The notes under the pieces were generated by a model. It did no database searches and was not told where the DNA came from. It saw only the letters and a list, made by a program, of their open reading frames with translations. Source: Kribbella catacumbae DSM 19601 (lineage in GTDB: Bacteria; Actinomycetota; Actinomycetes; Propionibacteriales; Kribbellaceae). From it: a stretch of DNA of 64,000 nt. Positions 24,987 to 33,741 of the stretch are shown here, in pieces. The position numbers and the translations under genes are program-made. Location of the stretch: positions 248,001-312,000 of the forward strand of contig NZ_AQUZ01000001.1 in assembly GCF_000372465.1 (NCBI RefSeq), read 5' to 3'. Position 1 is the first letter of the stretch; each line of letters opens with the position of its first letter.

Positions 24987-27900
24987 TCAGCCGCGAACTT
25001 GGTCGGCCAGGGCGTCCGCGTCGCGGACCAGCACACCGCGGTCCGTGGCGCCGACGACCTTCCTCTCCGCGTAGCCCTTGAAGACGGTGAGCAGGTGCAG
25101 TGCCCTGCGCTCGTCCTTCGAGGCGATCGCGGTCTCGGCCGCGGCAAGCTTGTCGAGCAACGACCGGGCGTGGTCAGGCGCCAGCCGCCCGGCGTCGCGG
25201 TACCGGGTGATCAGGGTCCGGACGTCGGCGACCGAGGTGGTCGTGGTGAACGACCGGGTGGCCGTCGCGGTGTTCCCCGCCTTGTCCGTCGCCGTCACCA
25301 CCAGGGTGTGCGCGCCGAGCGGCAGCAGGGACAGATCGACCGCGGTACCGCTGGTCAGCGCCCTGCCGTCCAGCTTGGCGGTCACCGTGTCGACGCCGGA
25401 CTCGTCGTCCGTCGCCGAGAACGTGGGCCGGACGCTTGCCGAGTCGCCGTACGACGCGCCGTCGGTGATCCCGCCGACCGTGATCGAGGGCGGCGTGACC
25501 TCCTTGATCCGGATGTTCCGGAAGAACACCTCGTCCCCGTTGCCGTGGTTCTGCAGCCCGACGTACGACGGCTGCCGCAGCCGGTTGGGATCGGTCTCCA
25601 CGTAGTCGTTGATCAGGACGCCGTTGAGGTAGACCCGGATCCGCTTGCCCTGCACAACGATCTCGTAGGCGTTCCACTGCCCGGGCGGCTTCAGCGCCGC
25701 ATCCCGCTTGGCGATGTCGGCCGCCTGCGCGTTGTACACGGCACCGGTGGTCGAGTCCGGGTCGTCGGTGGCGTCGATCTGGATCTCCCGGCCCTTGGCG
25801 ACCGCCGACCACGGGTCGTTGCCCGGGTCCGGGAACCCGACGAACACGCCGGAGTTGTCGTCACCGGCCAGCAACCAGTCGAGCTTCAGCGAGTAGTTGC
25901 GGAACGAATCGGCCTGGTACCAGTACAGTCCCAGTCCGCCGTGGCTCATGATCTCGCAGCCGGCGTAGGCGAACCCGCCCGGACCGGCCATCCGCCAGCC
26001 GGCCAGTGACTGCGCCGATCCGTCGAACAGGGCGGTGTAGCCCGCCTCGGGAGCCGTCGGGGTGCACGCTGTCGCCGCCGTCGGCGTTAGGTGGAAGAAG
26101 GCGAACTTCGCCGTCGCGCCCGCGCCGTTGAACGCGGCCACGCCGATCCGTGGCTCGGACAGCGTGTTCAGAGCCCGGTTGCGGCCGAACGCCTGCCAGT
26201 TCGTCCCGTCCGCGGACCAGTACGCCGTCAGGGTGTGCCCGTCGCTCTTCAGCTTCACCCAGACGCCGTCGGTCACCGACGCGGGCAGCGCACCGGAGCG
26301 GTCCAGCCGCGCGTCGAACACCGCGGTGCCGTTGATCGTCTGGCCGAACTCCATCCGCCAGCCCTGGTTCGGGATGTTGATCAGGTTGGCCTTGACGTGG
26401 TTGTTCCCGGTGCCGAGCAGCAGGATCCCGGCCTGCTCGTGGTCGTCGGTGCCGCCGATGTCGACCTTGGTGACGGCCTCGAAACCACCTTGCGCCGGCG
26501 CCGGCTGAAGCACCAGGTTCTTGGCGCTGTTGGTGCCGGCGTACATGTCACCGGCCACCGCGTCGATCTGCAGCGCGCCGTCGGCCACCCGCAGGTTCGG
26601 GGTGCTCGGCCGGACGACCGACCAGCGGCACTTGTCCAGCGCTGTGCCGTCGAACTCGTCGTTCGGCGCCGGCCGGGTATCGCACTCCTGCGGCAGGGTC
26701 CGCAGGAACGTGAACGCGTCCAGGTCGAAGCCTCCGGTCACGGTGAGGTAGAGCTTGCGGGTGCCACCGGGATCGGTGACCGCGACCGGATCCAGCTCAA
26801 CGTAGTTGCCCCAGTCACCGGTGTTCGGTACGTCTACGGCGGCGACGACGGGACCCGTCGGGCTGTCGACGCGCAGAGTCGCCGTGCCGCCCGAACCGCC
26901 CGAGGAAGCGCGGACCATCAGGCCCTTGACGTCCTTCAGGTTGTACGGATCGAAAGCGATCCAGTCACCGTTGTCCAGGTAACCGACCCGCGCGCCACCC
27001 TCGGCACCGTTGCTGTCGGCAACCACCTGGACGCCGCTCATCTCGCTGAAGTGCTCGGCCTGCCGGTGGTCCGGCTGGAGGACGATCTCCGCGGTGCCCT
27101 TCACCGGCGGTGCGTCAGGGCTCGGCGGGGTGTCGGTGTACTCGGCCAGCAGCAGTCCGAAGATGTTGTCGTCGGTCCCGTGCGAGGCGTCGGCCGTGGT
27201 TGTGATGGTGCCCGTGCAACCGGTCTTGGAGTCACCGCCGTGGGTGTGACCGTCGTGTCCCAGCGCGTAGGTCACCGAGACCTTCGTGCAGTCGACCGGC
27301 TGGCCGTCAGGATCGGTCACCGTCACGCGGTACGGGATAGTCTCGCCGGCCGTGTACACGTAGCCGTTCGGCGGCTGCGTGATGGAGAGCACCGGTGCGG
27401 TGTTGCCCACCAGGATCTCCACCGCCGACACCCCCGTCTTACCGGTCGAGTCGCTCACCGTCAGCCTGGCCGTGTAGCTGCCGTTGGCGGTGTAGGCGTG
27501 ACTCGGGTTCGCCTCGGTCGAGTCGGTGCTGCCGTTCCCGTCGAAGTCCCACGCGTACGACGCGATGGTGTCTCCGGGGTCCGGGTCGCGCGAGCCGTCG
27601 GAGGAGAACTTCACCGTCAGCGGAGCCAGCCCGGACGTCTTGTCCGCGGACGCGGCCGCGACCGGCGACCGGGACCCGGCCACGTAGTCCACCCGGTAGA
27701 CGGCCGAGTTCTCGTCACCGTTGAAGAACCCGGTGCCGTAGTCGAGGATGTACAGGCTGCCGTCGGGGCCGAACTCGGCGTCGATCAGCTGAGTGAGGTT
27801 CAGCCCGGCGGAGAACGGGTCGATGGCCAGCGGCGAGCCGTCGGCGTCCAGCGAGATGTTCTTGAACCAGCGCCGGCCGAACTCGTAGGCGAAGAACTGG

Positions 27901-29855
27901 TTGTCGTAGTACGCCGGGAACTTCGTCGGCTTCGGGTTGGCCGGGTCGAAGTGGTAGACCGGACCGCCCATCGGCGACTCCGAACCGCTGCCCAGCTCGG
28001 GCATCGACCCGCCGTCGTACTTCAGCCAGGAGGCCTTCGCCGGAGGCAGCTTCGCCAGCCCGGTGTTCAGCCGGGAACTGTTGGCCGGTCCGCCCGCGCA
28101 GTCGAATTTCGCCCCGACGGGGTCGTTGTCCCCCTTGTTCGGGTCGCTCGCCGTGTACGTCGAGGTGAAGGTCCGCTCGGCGTACGTCTCGGCCTCGGTG
28201 TTCGTCCCGGTGCAGAACGGCCAGCCGAAGTTGCCCGGAGCATCGACCCGGGTGAACTCGACCTGGCCGCCGGGTCCGTACTTGTTCGGCCCGCCGGAGT
28301 CCGGCCCGTAGTCGCCGACCCAGACGATCCCGGTCTTGTCGTCGACGTCGATCCGGAACGGGTTCCGGAAGCCCATCGCGTAGATTTCCGGCCGGGTCTT
28401 GTCCGTGCCGGCCGGGAACAGGTTGCCCGCCGGGCTGGTGTAGGTGCCGTCGGCATTGACCTTGATCCGCAGCAGCTTGCCCCGCAGGTCGTTGGTGTTA
28501 CCCGCGCTGCGCCGGGCGTCGAACTGGGGCGCCCGGGTCACCCGGTCGTCGATCGGCGAGTAGCCGTTGGACTCGAACGGGTCGGTGTCGTCGCCGGTGG
28601 AGACGTAAAGGTTGCCGTCAGCATCGAAATCGAGATCGCCGCCGTGGTGGCAGCAGTTGCCCCGGTCCTGCGGGATCTGCAGGATCTTCTGCTCCGAGGC
28701 CAGGTCGAGCTTGCCGCCGGTGAACCTGAACCGCGACACCTGGTTGTAGCCCTTGTACGAATCCCAGCTGGCCGGGTCGTCGGAGTTGTGCGGCACCTCA
28801 CCGGCCGGCGTGTTCAGCTTCGGTGAGTAGAACAGGTAGACCCACTGGTTGGTGGCGAAGTCGGGGTCGATCGCGATGCCCTGCATGCCGTCCTCGCGGA
28901 ACGCGTACACGTCCAGGGTGGCCGCGACACTCGTCTGCCCTGCCTTCGCGGTGTAGTGCACCCGGCCGTCGCGTGAGGTGTGCAGCACGCCGCCGTCCGG
29001 CAGTACTGCCAGCCCCATCGGCTCACCCATCACGGCCGCACCCTTGGCCAGCGTGACCTGGTCGAAGTTGTCCGTCACGCTCGCACCGCAGTCCGCCGGA
29101 TCGTGGCCGCTCGCCGTCTTGATCCCGCCGAGCACGTGGGCGCGGAACGCCGGGTCGGCGTACGACTCGACGGTGTGGCCCATGCCGGTGTACCAGGCGC
29201 GTCCGCCCTGGTAGTTCTGGCACCAGGCGATCGGGTGATCGTGCCCCATCGCACCGGCACCGGGGCTGTAGGTCTTCTCGTCCAGGGTTGCCAGCACGTG
29301 CACGTCGCCGCGCGGGTTGTCCCGGTAGTTGTACCACTCGTCGAAGCGGCTCCAGCGCTGCGGCAGATCCTTGGTCGACAGGTGCCCGCGGTCCGGCACC
29401 TGGACGGTCGCGGTCTGCTGCTCCGGGTGGGAGTCGAAGTACGCGCCGACCAGGTCGCCGTACCAGGGCCAGTCGTACTCCGTGTCCGAGGCCGCGTGGA
29501 TGCCGGCGTACCCGCCGCCACCCCGGATGTAGCGCTCGAACGCCGCCTGCTGGTCGGCGTTCAGCACGTCGCCAGTGGTCGACAGCCAGACCACGACATC
29601 GTACGACGCGAGGCCGGCGTCGGTGAAGGTGGACGCATCCTCGGTCGCCGTGACGGTGAACTCGTGCTGCGCGCCGAGCTGCTTGATCATCTCGATCCCG
29701 GCCGGGATCGAGTCGTGCCGGAAGCCGGCGGTCTTGGAGAAGACGAGGACGTTGAACGTGTGTGCCTGGGCGGCCGGCGCGGAAACCACCAGCGCGGCCA
29801 GAGCGAGTACGGCTCCGAGTAGAAGACAGAGCGCTTGCCTGACGGTAGTACGCAC
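24987..29855 (-). CDS. Giant secreted ThuA / PQQ-dehydrogenase / PKD / CBM6 / DUF1080 fusion protein
   Basis: A 1,622-aa protein from the GTG at 29,855 (AGAAGGAG site; signal peptide with cleavage after AAQA near residue 31). Approximate order: ThuA domain 33-255 (VLVFSKTAGFRHDSI, GYAGIHAASDTEYDWPWYG); sugar-dehydrogenase beta-propeller 270-690 (CCHHGGDLDFDADGNLYVST, MGFRNPFRIDVD); PKD 700-790; beta-sandwich; CBM6-like 900-1030 (LDNGDWIAFDPYNL); DUF1349/laminin-like 1040-1240; DUF1080 (3-keto-disaccharide hydrolase family) 1255-1460 with LFDGSAQSLAGWR and IQIDATDDPDS; Ig-like; helical FIMAH-like tail. ThuA and DUF1080 domains are linked in other bacteria to 3-keto-glycoside metabolism. It probably acts on a bound polysaccharide or glycoside outside the cell. 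Confidence 0.85.
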   Translation of the reverse strand: MRTTVRQALCLLLGAVLALAALVVSAPAAQAHTFNVLVFSKTAGFRHDSIPAGIEMIKQLGAQHEFTVTATEDASTFTDAGLASYDVVVWLSTTGDVLNADQQAAFERYIRGGGGYAGIHAASDTEYDWPWYGDLVGAYFDSHPEQQTATVQVPDRGHLSTKDLPQRWSRFDEWYNYRDNPRGDVHVLATLDEKTYSPGAGAMGHDHPIAWCQNYQGGRAWYTGMGHTVESYADPAFRAHVLGGIKTASGHDPADCGASVTDNFDQVTLAKGAAVMGEPMGLAVLPDGGVLHTSRDGRVHYTAKAGQTSVAATLDVYAFREDGMQGIAIDPDFATNQWVYLFYSPKLNTPAGEVPHNSDDPASWDSYKGYNQVSRFRFTGGKLDLASEQKILQIPQDRGNCCHHGGDLDFDADGNLYVSTGDDTDPFESNGYSPIDDRVTRAPQFDARRSAGNTNDLRGKLLRIKVNADGTYTSPAGNLFPAGTDKTRPEIYAMGFRNPFRIDVDDKTGIVWVGDYGPDSGGPNKYGPGGQVEFTRVDAPGNFGWPFCTGTNTEAETYAERTFTSTYTASDPNKGDNDPVGAKFDCAGGPANSSRLNTGLAKLPPAKASWLKYDGGSMPELGSGSESPMGGPVYHFDPANPKPTKFPAYYDNQFFAYEFGRRWFKNISLDADGSPLAIDPFSAGLNLTQLIDAEFGPDGSLYILDYGTGFFNGDENSAVYRVDYVAGSRSPVAAASADKTSGLAPLTVKFSSDGSRDPDPGDTIASYAWDFDGNGSTDSTEANPSHAYTANGSYTARLTVSDSTGKTGVSAVEILVGNTAPVLSITQPPNGYVYTAGETIPYRVTVTDPDGQPVDCTKVSVTYALGHDGHTHGGDSKTGCTGTITTTADASHGTDDNIFGLLLAEYTDTPPSPDAPPVKGTAEIVLQPDHRQAEHFSEMSGVQVVADSNGAEGGARVGYLDNGDWIAFDPYNLKDVKGLMVRASSGGSGGTATLRVDSPTGPVVAAVDVPNTGDWGNYVELDPVAVTDPGGTRKLYLTVTGGFDLDAFTFLRTLPQECDTRPAPNDEFDGTALDKCRWSVVRPSTPNLRVADGALQIDAVAGDMYAGTNSAKNLVLQPAPAQGGFEAVTKVDIGGTDDHEQAGILLLGTGNNHVKANLINIPNQGWRMEFGQTINGTAVFDARLDRSGALPASVTDGVWVKLKSDGHTLTAYWSADGTNWQAFGRNRALNTLSEPRIGVAAFNGAGATAKFAFFHLTPTAATACTPTAPEAGYTALFDGSAQSLAGWRMAGPGGFAYAGCEIMSHGGLGLYWYQADSFRNYSLKLDWLLAGDDNSGVFVGFPDPGNDPWSAVAKGREIQIDATDDPDSTTGAVYNAQAADIAKRDAALKPPGQWNAYEIVVQGKRIRVYLNGVLINDYVETDPNRLRQPSYVGLQNHGNGDEVFFRNIRIKEVTPPSITVGGITDGASYGDSASVRPTFSATDDESGVDTVTAKLDGRALTSGTAVDLSLLPLGAHTLVVTATDKAGNTATATRSFTTTTSVADVRTLITRYRDAGRLAPDHARSLLDKLAAAETAIASKDERRALHLLTVFKGYAERKVVGATDRGVLVRDADALADQVRG

Positions 29856-30111
29856 GAGGAGAACTCCTTCTGGAACGGTCCACACAGGCGGTATGACCCC
29901 GAGTGCCTGGCGGAGCACGGGCTGTGGTCGATCCAGGACGTACGTCGACGACTCTCCGGGCCGTCGTGATCGGTGCGCGGACGGGTGTTGTGGTGCGGCG
30001 GTCAGAACTCGTGGTGCTGCGGATCAGCGGTGGTGAAGCTGTGGATCAGTGGTGGTGGCACCGCCGGTCAGGGGTCCTGGCCGGCGGCCCGCTTGCGGTT
30101 CGGCCGCTGGC
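29856..30111. other. 256-bp gap inside the sugar operon with a 20-bp imperfect direct repeat
   Basis: No coding frame here resembles a protein. GCTGYGGATCAGYGGTGGTG occurs at 30,016-30,035 and again at 30,038-30,057 (18 of 20 identical). The segment separates the binding-protein gene from the ThuA fusion gene, so it is the place to expect a terminator, an internal promoter or a processing site. Confidence 0.5.
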
Positions 30112-31170
30112 TCAGGCGAAGCCGATCGGCAGGTAGCTGTCGACGTTCTCCTTGGTGACGGTCGCCGAGTAGGTGGTGATCGAGGCCGGGATCTCCTGCT
30201 CGACCAGGTCGGACAGGCCCTTCTTCTGCGCCAGCAGCCGGCCCAGCGAGATGGCCGACCCGGACATCGACGGGTTGTAGAGCACGGTCGCCTTGACGAA
30301 CGACTTGTCCGCCTTGATCAGGTCCATCACGTGCTTGGAGCCGGCACCGCCCACCATGATGAACTCGTCGGTGCGGCCGGACTGCTTGATCGCCGCCTCG
30401 ACGCCGATGCCCTGGTCGTCGTCGTGGTTCCACAGGGCGTCGATCTTGGTGTTCGCCTGCAGCACCTGCGACGCGACCTTCTGGCCGGTGGCGGCAGTGA
30501 ACTCGGCAGCCTGGCGGGCGGTTACCTTCAGGCCATGGCTGGCCAGGGCCTCCTTGAAGCCCTTCGACCTGTCCTGGGTCAGCTCGAGGTTGTCCAAGCC
30601 CGCGATCTCGACGATCACCGGGTTGCCGATGTTCTTGGCCTTCATCTGCGCTGCGATGAAGTTGCCCGCGCTGACGCCCATACCGTAGTTGTCGCCGCCG
30701 ATGAAGGTATGGCTGGCCAGCGGTGAGGAGAACGCCCGGTCCAGGTTCACCACCGGGATGCCCGCGGCCATCGCCTCCTTGGCCACCTCGGTGAGTGCCT
30801 TGCCGTCGAACGGCAGGATCACCAGCGCGTCGACCTTCTTGGCGATCAGCGACTTCACCGCGGAGATCTGCTGGGCCGGGTCGTTGGTGCCCTCGGTGGC
30901 CTCCAGCGTCAGGTCCTTGTAGAGCTTGGCCCGGGCAACCGCGTTCGTCGTCACCGCGGCGATCCAGCCGTGGTCCGCCGCCGGAGCGGAAAAGCCGATC
31001 GTGACGGCCGGTCCTTCGGCAGCGGCGGCCGGGGCGTTCGTCGCGCCGGTCGAGCCCTCTGCCTCCTTGGGGCTGTTGCTGGTGCACGCGGTCAGCAGTG
31101 CACCGGTGCCGATGGCGGCACCTCCGGCGAGGAACCGGCGGCGGCCGACGGCGGATTTCGGCTGCGACAT
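30112..31170 (-). CDS. Sugar ABC transporter substrate-binding lipoprotein (ribose-type)
   Basis: A 352-aa periplasmic-binding protein of the RbsB type. The N-terminus has twin arginines followed by a lipobox (GRRRFLAGGAAIGTGALLTAC), so it is probably a Tat-exported lipoprotein anchored at Cys. The mature part shows TIGFSAPAADHGWIAAV, DALVILPFDGKAL and WNHDDDQGIG, typical of pentose/hexose binding proteins. The ATG at 31,170 has an AAAGGAG site; the open frame further upstream has no homology. It works with the permease and ATPase just upstream. Confidence 0.9.
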   Translation of the reverse strand: MSQPKSAVGRRRFLAGGAAIGTGALLTACTSNSPKEAEGSTGATNAPAAAAEGPAVTIGFSAPAADHGWIAAVTTNAVARAKLYKDLTLEATEGTNDPAQQISAVKSLIAKKVDALVILPFDGKALTEVAKEAMAAGIPVVNLDRAFSSPLASHTFIGGDNYGMGVSAGNFIAAQMKAKNIGNPVIVEIAGLDNLELTQDRSKGFKEALASHGLKVTARQAAEFTAATGQKVASQVLQANTKIDALWNHDDDQGIGVEAAIKQSGRTDEFIMVGGAGSKHVMDLIKADKSFVKATVLYNPSMSGSAISLGRLLAQKKGLSDLVEQEIPASITTYSATVTKENVDSYLPIGFA

Positions 31171-31210
31171 GGGGAACTCCTTTGTCCAGTGACGGTCAGG
31201 TCGAGAAGGA

Positions 31211-32218
31211 TCAGTGGGTGACGGCATTTCTTCGGTCCCCGCGACGCTGCAGCAGCACAGCCGCGACGATGATGGCGCCCTTGGCGATGTTCTGGATCGG
31301 CGTCTCGAGGTTGTTGAGGATGAACAGATTGGTGATCGTGGTGAAGACCAGCACGCCGAGGATCGAGCCGACCAGCGAGCCGCGGCCACCGGTCAGCAGG
31401 GTGCCGCCGATGATCACCGCCGCGATCGCGTCGAGCTCGTAGAGCATGCCGTGGGTGGAAGCGCCGGTGTTGGTGAGTGCGGTCAGCATCACCGCGCCGA
31501 TCCCGCAGCAGACCCCGGACAGGACGTAGACGAGCAGGGTGTGCCGCCGTACGTCGATGCCGGCCAGCCGGGCGGCCTCGGCGTTGCCGCCGACCGCGAA
31601 CGTCCGGCGGCCGAACGTCGTCCGGTTGAGCAGCACCCAGCCGACCACGGCGACGACGGCCAGGATGACCACCAGCAACGGGATGCCGAGCACCTTGTTG
31701 AAGGCGATCTGGGCGAACGCGGGGTCGCTGACGATCTGCGAGCGGCGCCCGGAGATCTGCTCGGCCAGACCGCGGGCGGACACGTACATCGCCAGCGTGA
31801 CGATGAACGGCACCATCCGGCCGTAGGCGATCAGCGCCCCGTTCACCGCGCCGACGATAGTGGCCACCGCCATCGCGGCGAAGATCATGCCGCCGATCCC
31901 GTACCCCTGGCTGGCCAGCGTCGTGCACCAGACGGAGGCCAGCGCGATGATCGCGCCCACGCTGAGGTCGATGCCGCCGGCAATGATCACGAACGTCATG
32001 CCGACCGTGACGACGCCGATCACCGACGCGGTGGTGAGCAGGTTCAAGAGGTTGCCCCAGGTCAGGAACAGCCCCGGGGCGGTGATCGCCCCGACGACGG
32101 TGAGCAGCACCAGGACGATGATGAGGCCCAGGTTGCGTGCCTCGCCGAGCGACCCGAGCCGGGCGGCCCTTCGCAGTACGGGGGCGTCGGGAGCCGTCGC
32201 GGGCTCGGTGGCGGTCAT
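31211..32218 (-). CDS. Sugar ABC transporter permease (RbsC type)
   Basis: A 335-aa membrane protein with about nine hydrophobic helices. GMTFVIIAGGIDLSVGAIIA is the hallmark of ribose/galactose-type permeases, and the AVGGNAEAARLAGI loop is the conserved ATPase-contact (EAA-like) motif. The ATG at 32,218 overlaps the ATPase stop (ATGA). Confidence 0.92.
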   Translation of the reverse strand: MTATEPATAPDAPVLRRAARLGSLGEARNLGLIIVLVLLTVVGAITAPGLFLTWGNLLNLLTTASVIGVVTVGMTFVIIAGGIDLSVGAIIALASVWCTTLASQGYGIGGMIFAAMAVATIVGAVNGALIAYGRMVPFIVTLAMYVSARGLAEQISGRRSQIVSDPAFAQIAFNKVLGIPLLVVILAVVAVVGWVLLNRTTFGRRTFAVGGNAEAARLAGIDVRRHTLLVYVLSGVCCGIGAVMLTALTNTGASTHGMLYELDAIAAVIIGGTLLTGGRGSLVGSILGVLVFTTITNLFILNNLETPIQNIAKGAIIVAAVLLQRRGDRRNAVTH

Positions 32219-33741
32219 ACGACATCCTCCTTGGTGATCACTGCACTTCCTTCCATCACCAGGTCGAGGACCTGGTGCTCGTCGAGCTCTGCGGCGGGTG
32301 CCTCGTGCACGATCCGGCCGTCGGCGACGACCAGGACCCGGTCGGCGAGGCCGAGTACTTCGGGAACCTCGCTGGAGACCACGACCACACCGACGCCGGA
32401 GTCGGCGAGGTCGCGAATCAACGCGTACAGCTCCGACCGGGCGCCGATGTCGACACCACGGGTCGGCTCGTCCAGCAGCAGGACCTTGCACCCCTTGAGC
32501 AGCCAGCGTCCGACCACGACCTTCTGCTGGTTGCCGCCGGACAGGGTCCGGACCGGACGCCGGGGGTCCTTGGGGCGCAGCTCCAGCGCGGCGGTCTGGG
32601 CGGCTGCGGCTTCGAGCGCCGCCCGGCGGTCGACGAAGCCCGCCCGGGCGAAGCGGGGAAGGGTGGAGGCCACGACGTTCTCCGCGATCGAGGCCAGCAT
32701 GAACAGCGCCTGGGCCTTGCGCTCCTCCGGCGCCAGTCCCATTCCCGCCCGGACCGCCGCCGGCACGCTGCCCGGTCGAACCCGCCGGCCGCCCATCGAC
32801 ACCGTTCCGGCGCCGGCCTTCCGGGCGCCGTACACGGTCTCGAGGATCTCCGACCGGCCGGAGCCGACCAGGCCCGCCAGGCCGACGATCTCGCCGGGGC
32901 GGACCGCGAAGGACACGTCGACGAACTCCCCCGCGCGGGTCAGGCCGGAGACCTCGAGCAGCGGGTCGCCGTCGGCCGGCTCGCTCTGGCGCGGCGGGAA
33001 GGCGTACTCGATGGTGCGTCCGGTCATCAGCTTGACGATCTCCGTGGTCGGCGTGGTCCGGGCGTCCAGCCCGGCCGCGACGGTCCGGCCGTCCTTGAGC
33101 ACGGTGACGCGGTCCCCGATCTCGCGGATCTCCTCCAGCCGGTGCGAGATGTACACGATCGCGGTGCCGGCGGCGGTGAGGCCGCGGATCACCCGGAACA
33201 GGTTCTCGACCTCGTCGTGCGCCAGCACGGCTGACGGCTCGTCCATCACGATCAGCCGGGCGTCGTGCGACAGCGCCCGCGCCATACTGACGATCTGCTT
33301 GCCCGCGGCGGACAGCCGGCCTACCTCGGTACCGGGCGAGATGTCGGGATGGCCGAGCCGCTCCAGCAGCGCGACCGTGACTTCGCGCGTCTCCCGGCCC
33401 CGAACGAACCCGGCCGAGGCGTACTCGTGGGCAAGGAAGATGTTGTCCGCGACGCTGAGCCCGTCGACCAGGTCCAGCTCCTGGTAGATCGTCGCGATGC
33501 CGTGGCGCACCGCCGCGACCGGGCTACCGAAGCCGACCTGCGATCCCTCCCACAGGATCCTGCCCTCGTCCGGGCGGTGGGCGCCGGCCAGCACCTTGAT
33601 CAGGGTCGACTTACCCGCGCCGTTCTGGCCGAGCAGGCAGTGCACCTCGCCCGGGCGGACGTCGAGGTCGACGCCGGCCAGCGCGACCACGCCGGGGAAC
33701 CGCTTCACGATCCCGGTCATCTGCAACATCGTCTCGGTCAT
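32215..33741 (-). CDS. Sugar ABC transporter ATP-binding protein, two ATPase domains (RbsA/MglA type)
   Basis: A 508-aa tandem ATPase. The first half has Walker A GQNGAGKST, signature LSAAGKQIV and Walker B LIVMDEPSA. The second half has a degenerate Walker A (GLVGSGRSE), an intact signature LSGGNQQKV and Walker B VLLLDEPTRG, the normal pattern for this family. It overlaps the ROK regulator gene by 4 nt upstream and the permease by 4 nt downstream. Confidence 0.93.
   Translation of the reverse strand: MTETMLQMTGIVKRFPGVVALAGVDLDVRPGEVHCLLGQNGAGKSTLIKVLAGAHRPDEGRILWEGSQVGFGSPVAAVRHGIATIYQELDLVDGLSVADNIFLAHEYASAGFVRGRETREVTVALLERLGHPDISPGTEVGRLSAAGKQIVSMARALSHDARLIVMDEPSAVLAHDEVENLFRVIRGLTAAGTAIVYISHRLEEIREIGDRVTVLKDGRTVAAGLDARTTPTTEIVKLMTGRTIEYAFPPRQSEPADGDPLLEVSGLTRAGEFVDVSFAVRPGEIVGLAGLVGSGRSEILETVYGARKAGAGTVSMGGRRVRPGSVPAAVRAGMGLAPEERKAQALFMLASIAENVVASTLPRFARAGFVDRRAALEAAAAQTAALELRPKDPRRPVRTLSGGNQQKVVVGRWLLKGCKVLLLDEPTRGVDIGARSELYALIRDLADSGVGVVVVSSEVPEVLGLADRVLVVADGRIVHEAPAAELDEHQVLDLVMEGSAVITKEDVV

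Noticed and set aside
26091..28826. Long plus-strand open frame (911 codons) opposite the ThuA fusion gene
   Set aside because: No family motifs; mirror of the real frame in high-GC DNA.
31214..33487. 757-codon plus-strand open frame over the ABC permease/ATPase genes
   Set aside because: Antisense to well-supported ABC transporter genes; no motif.
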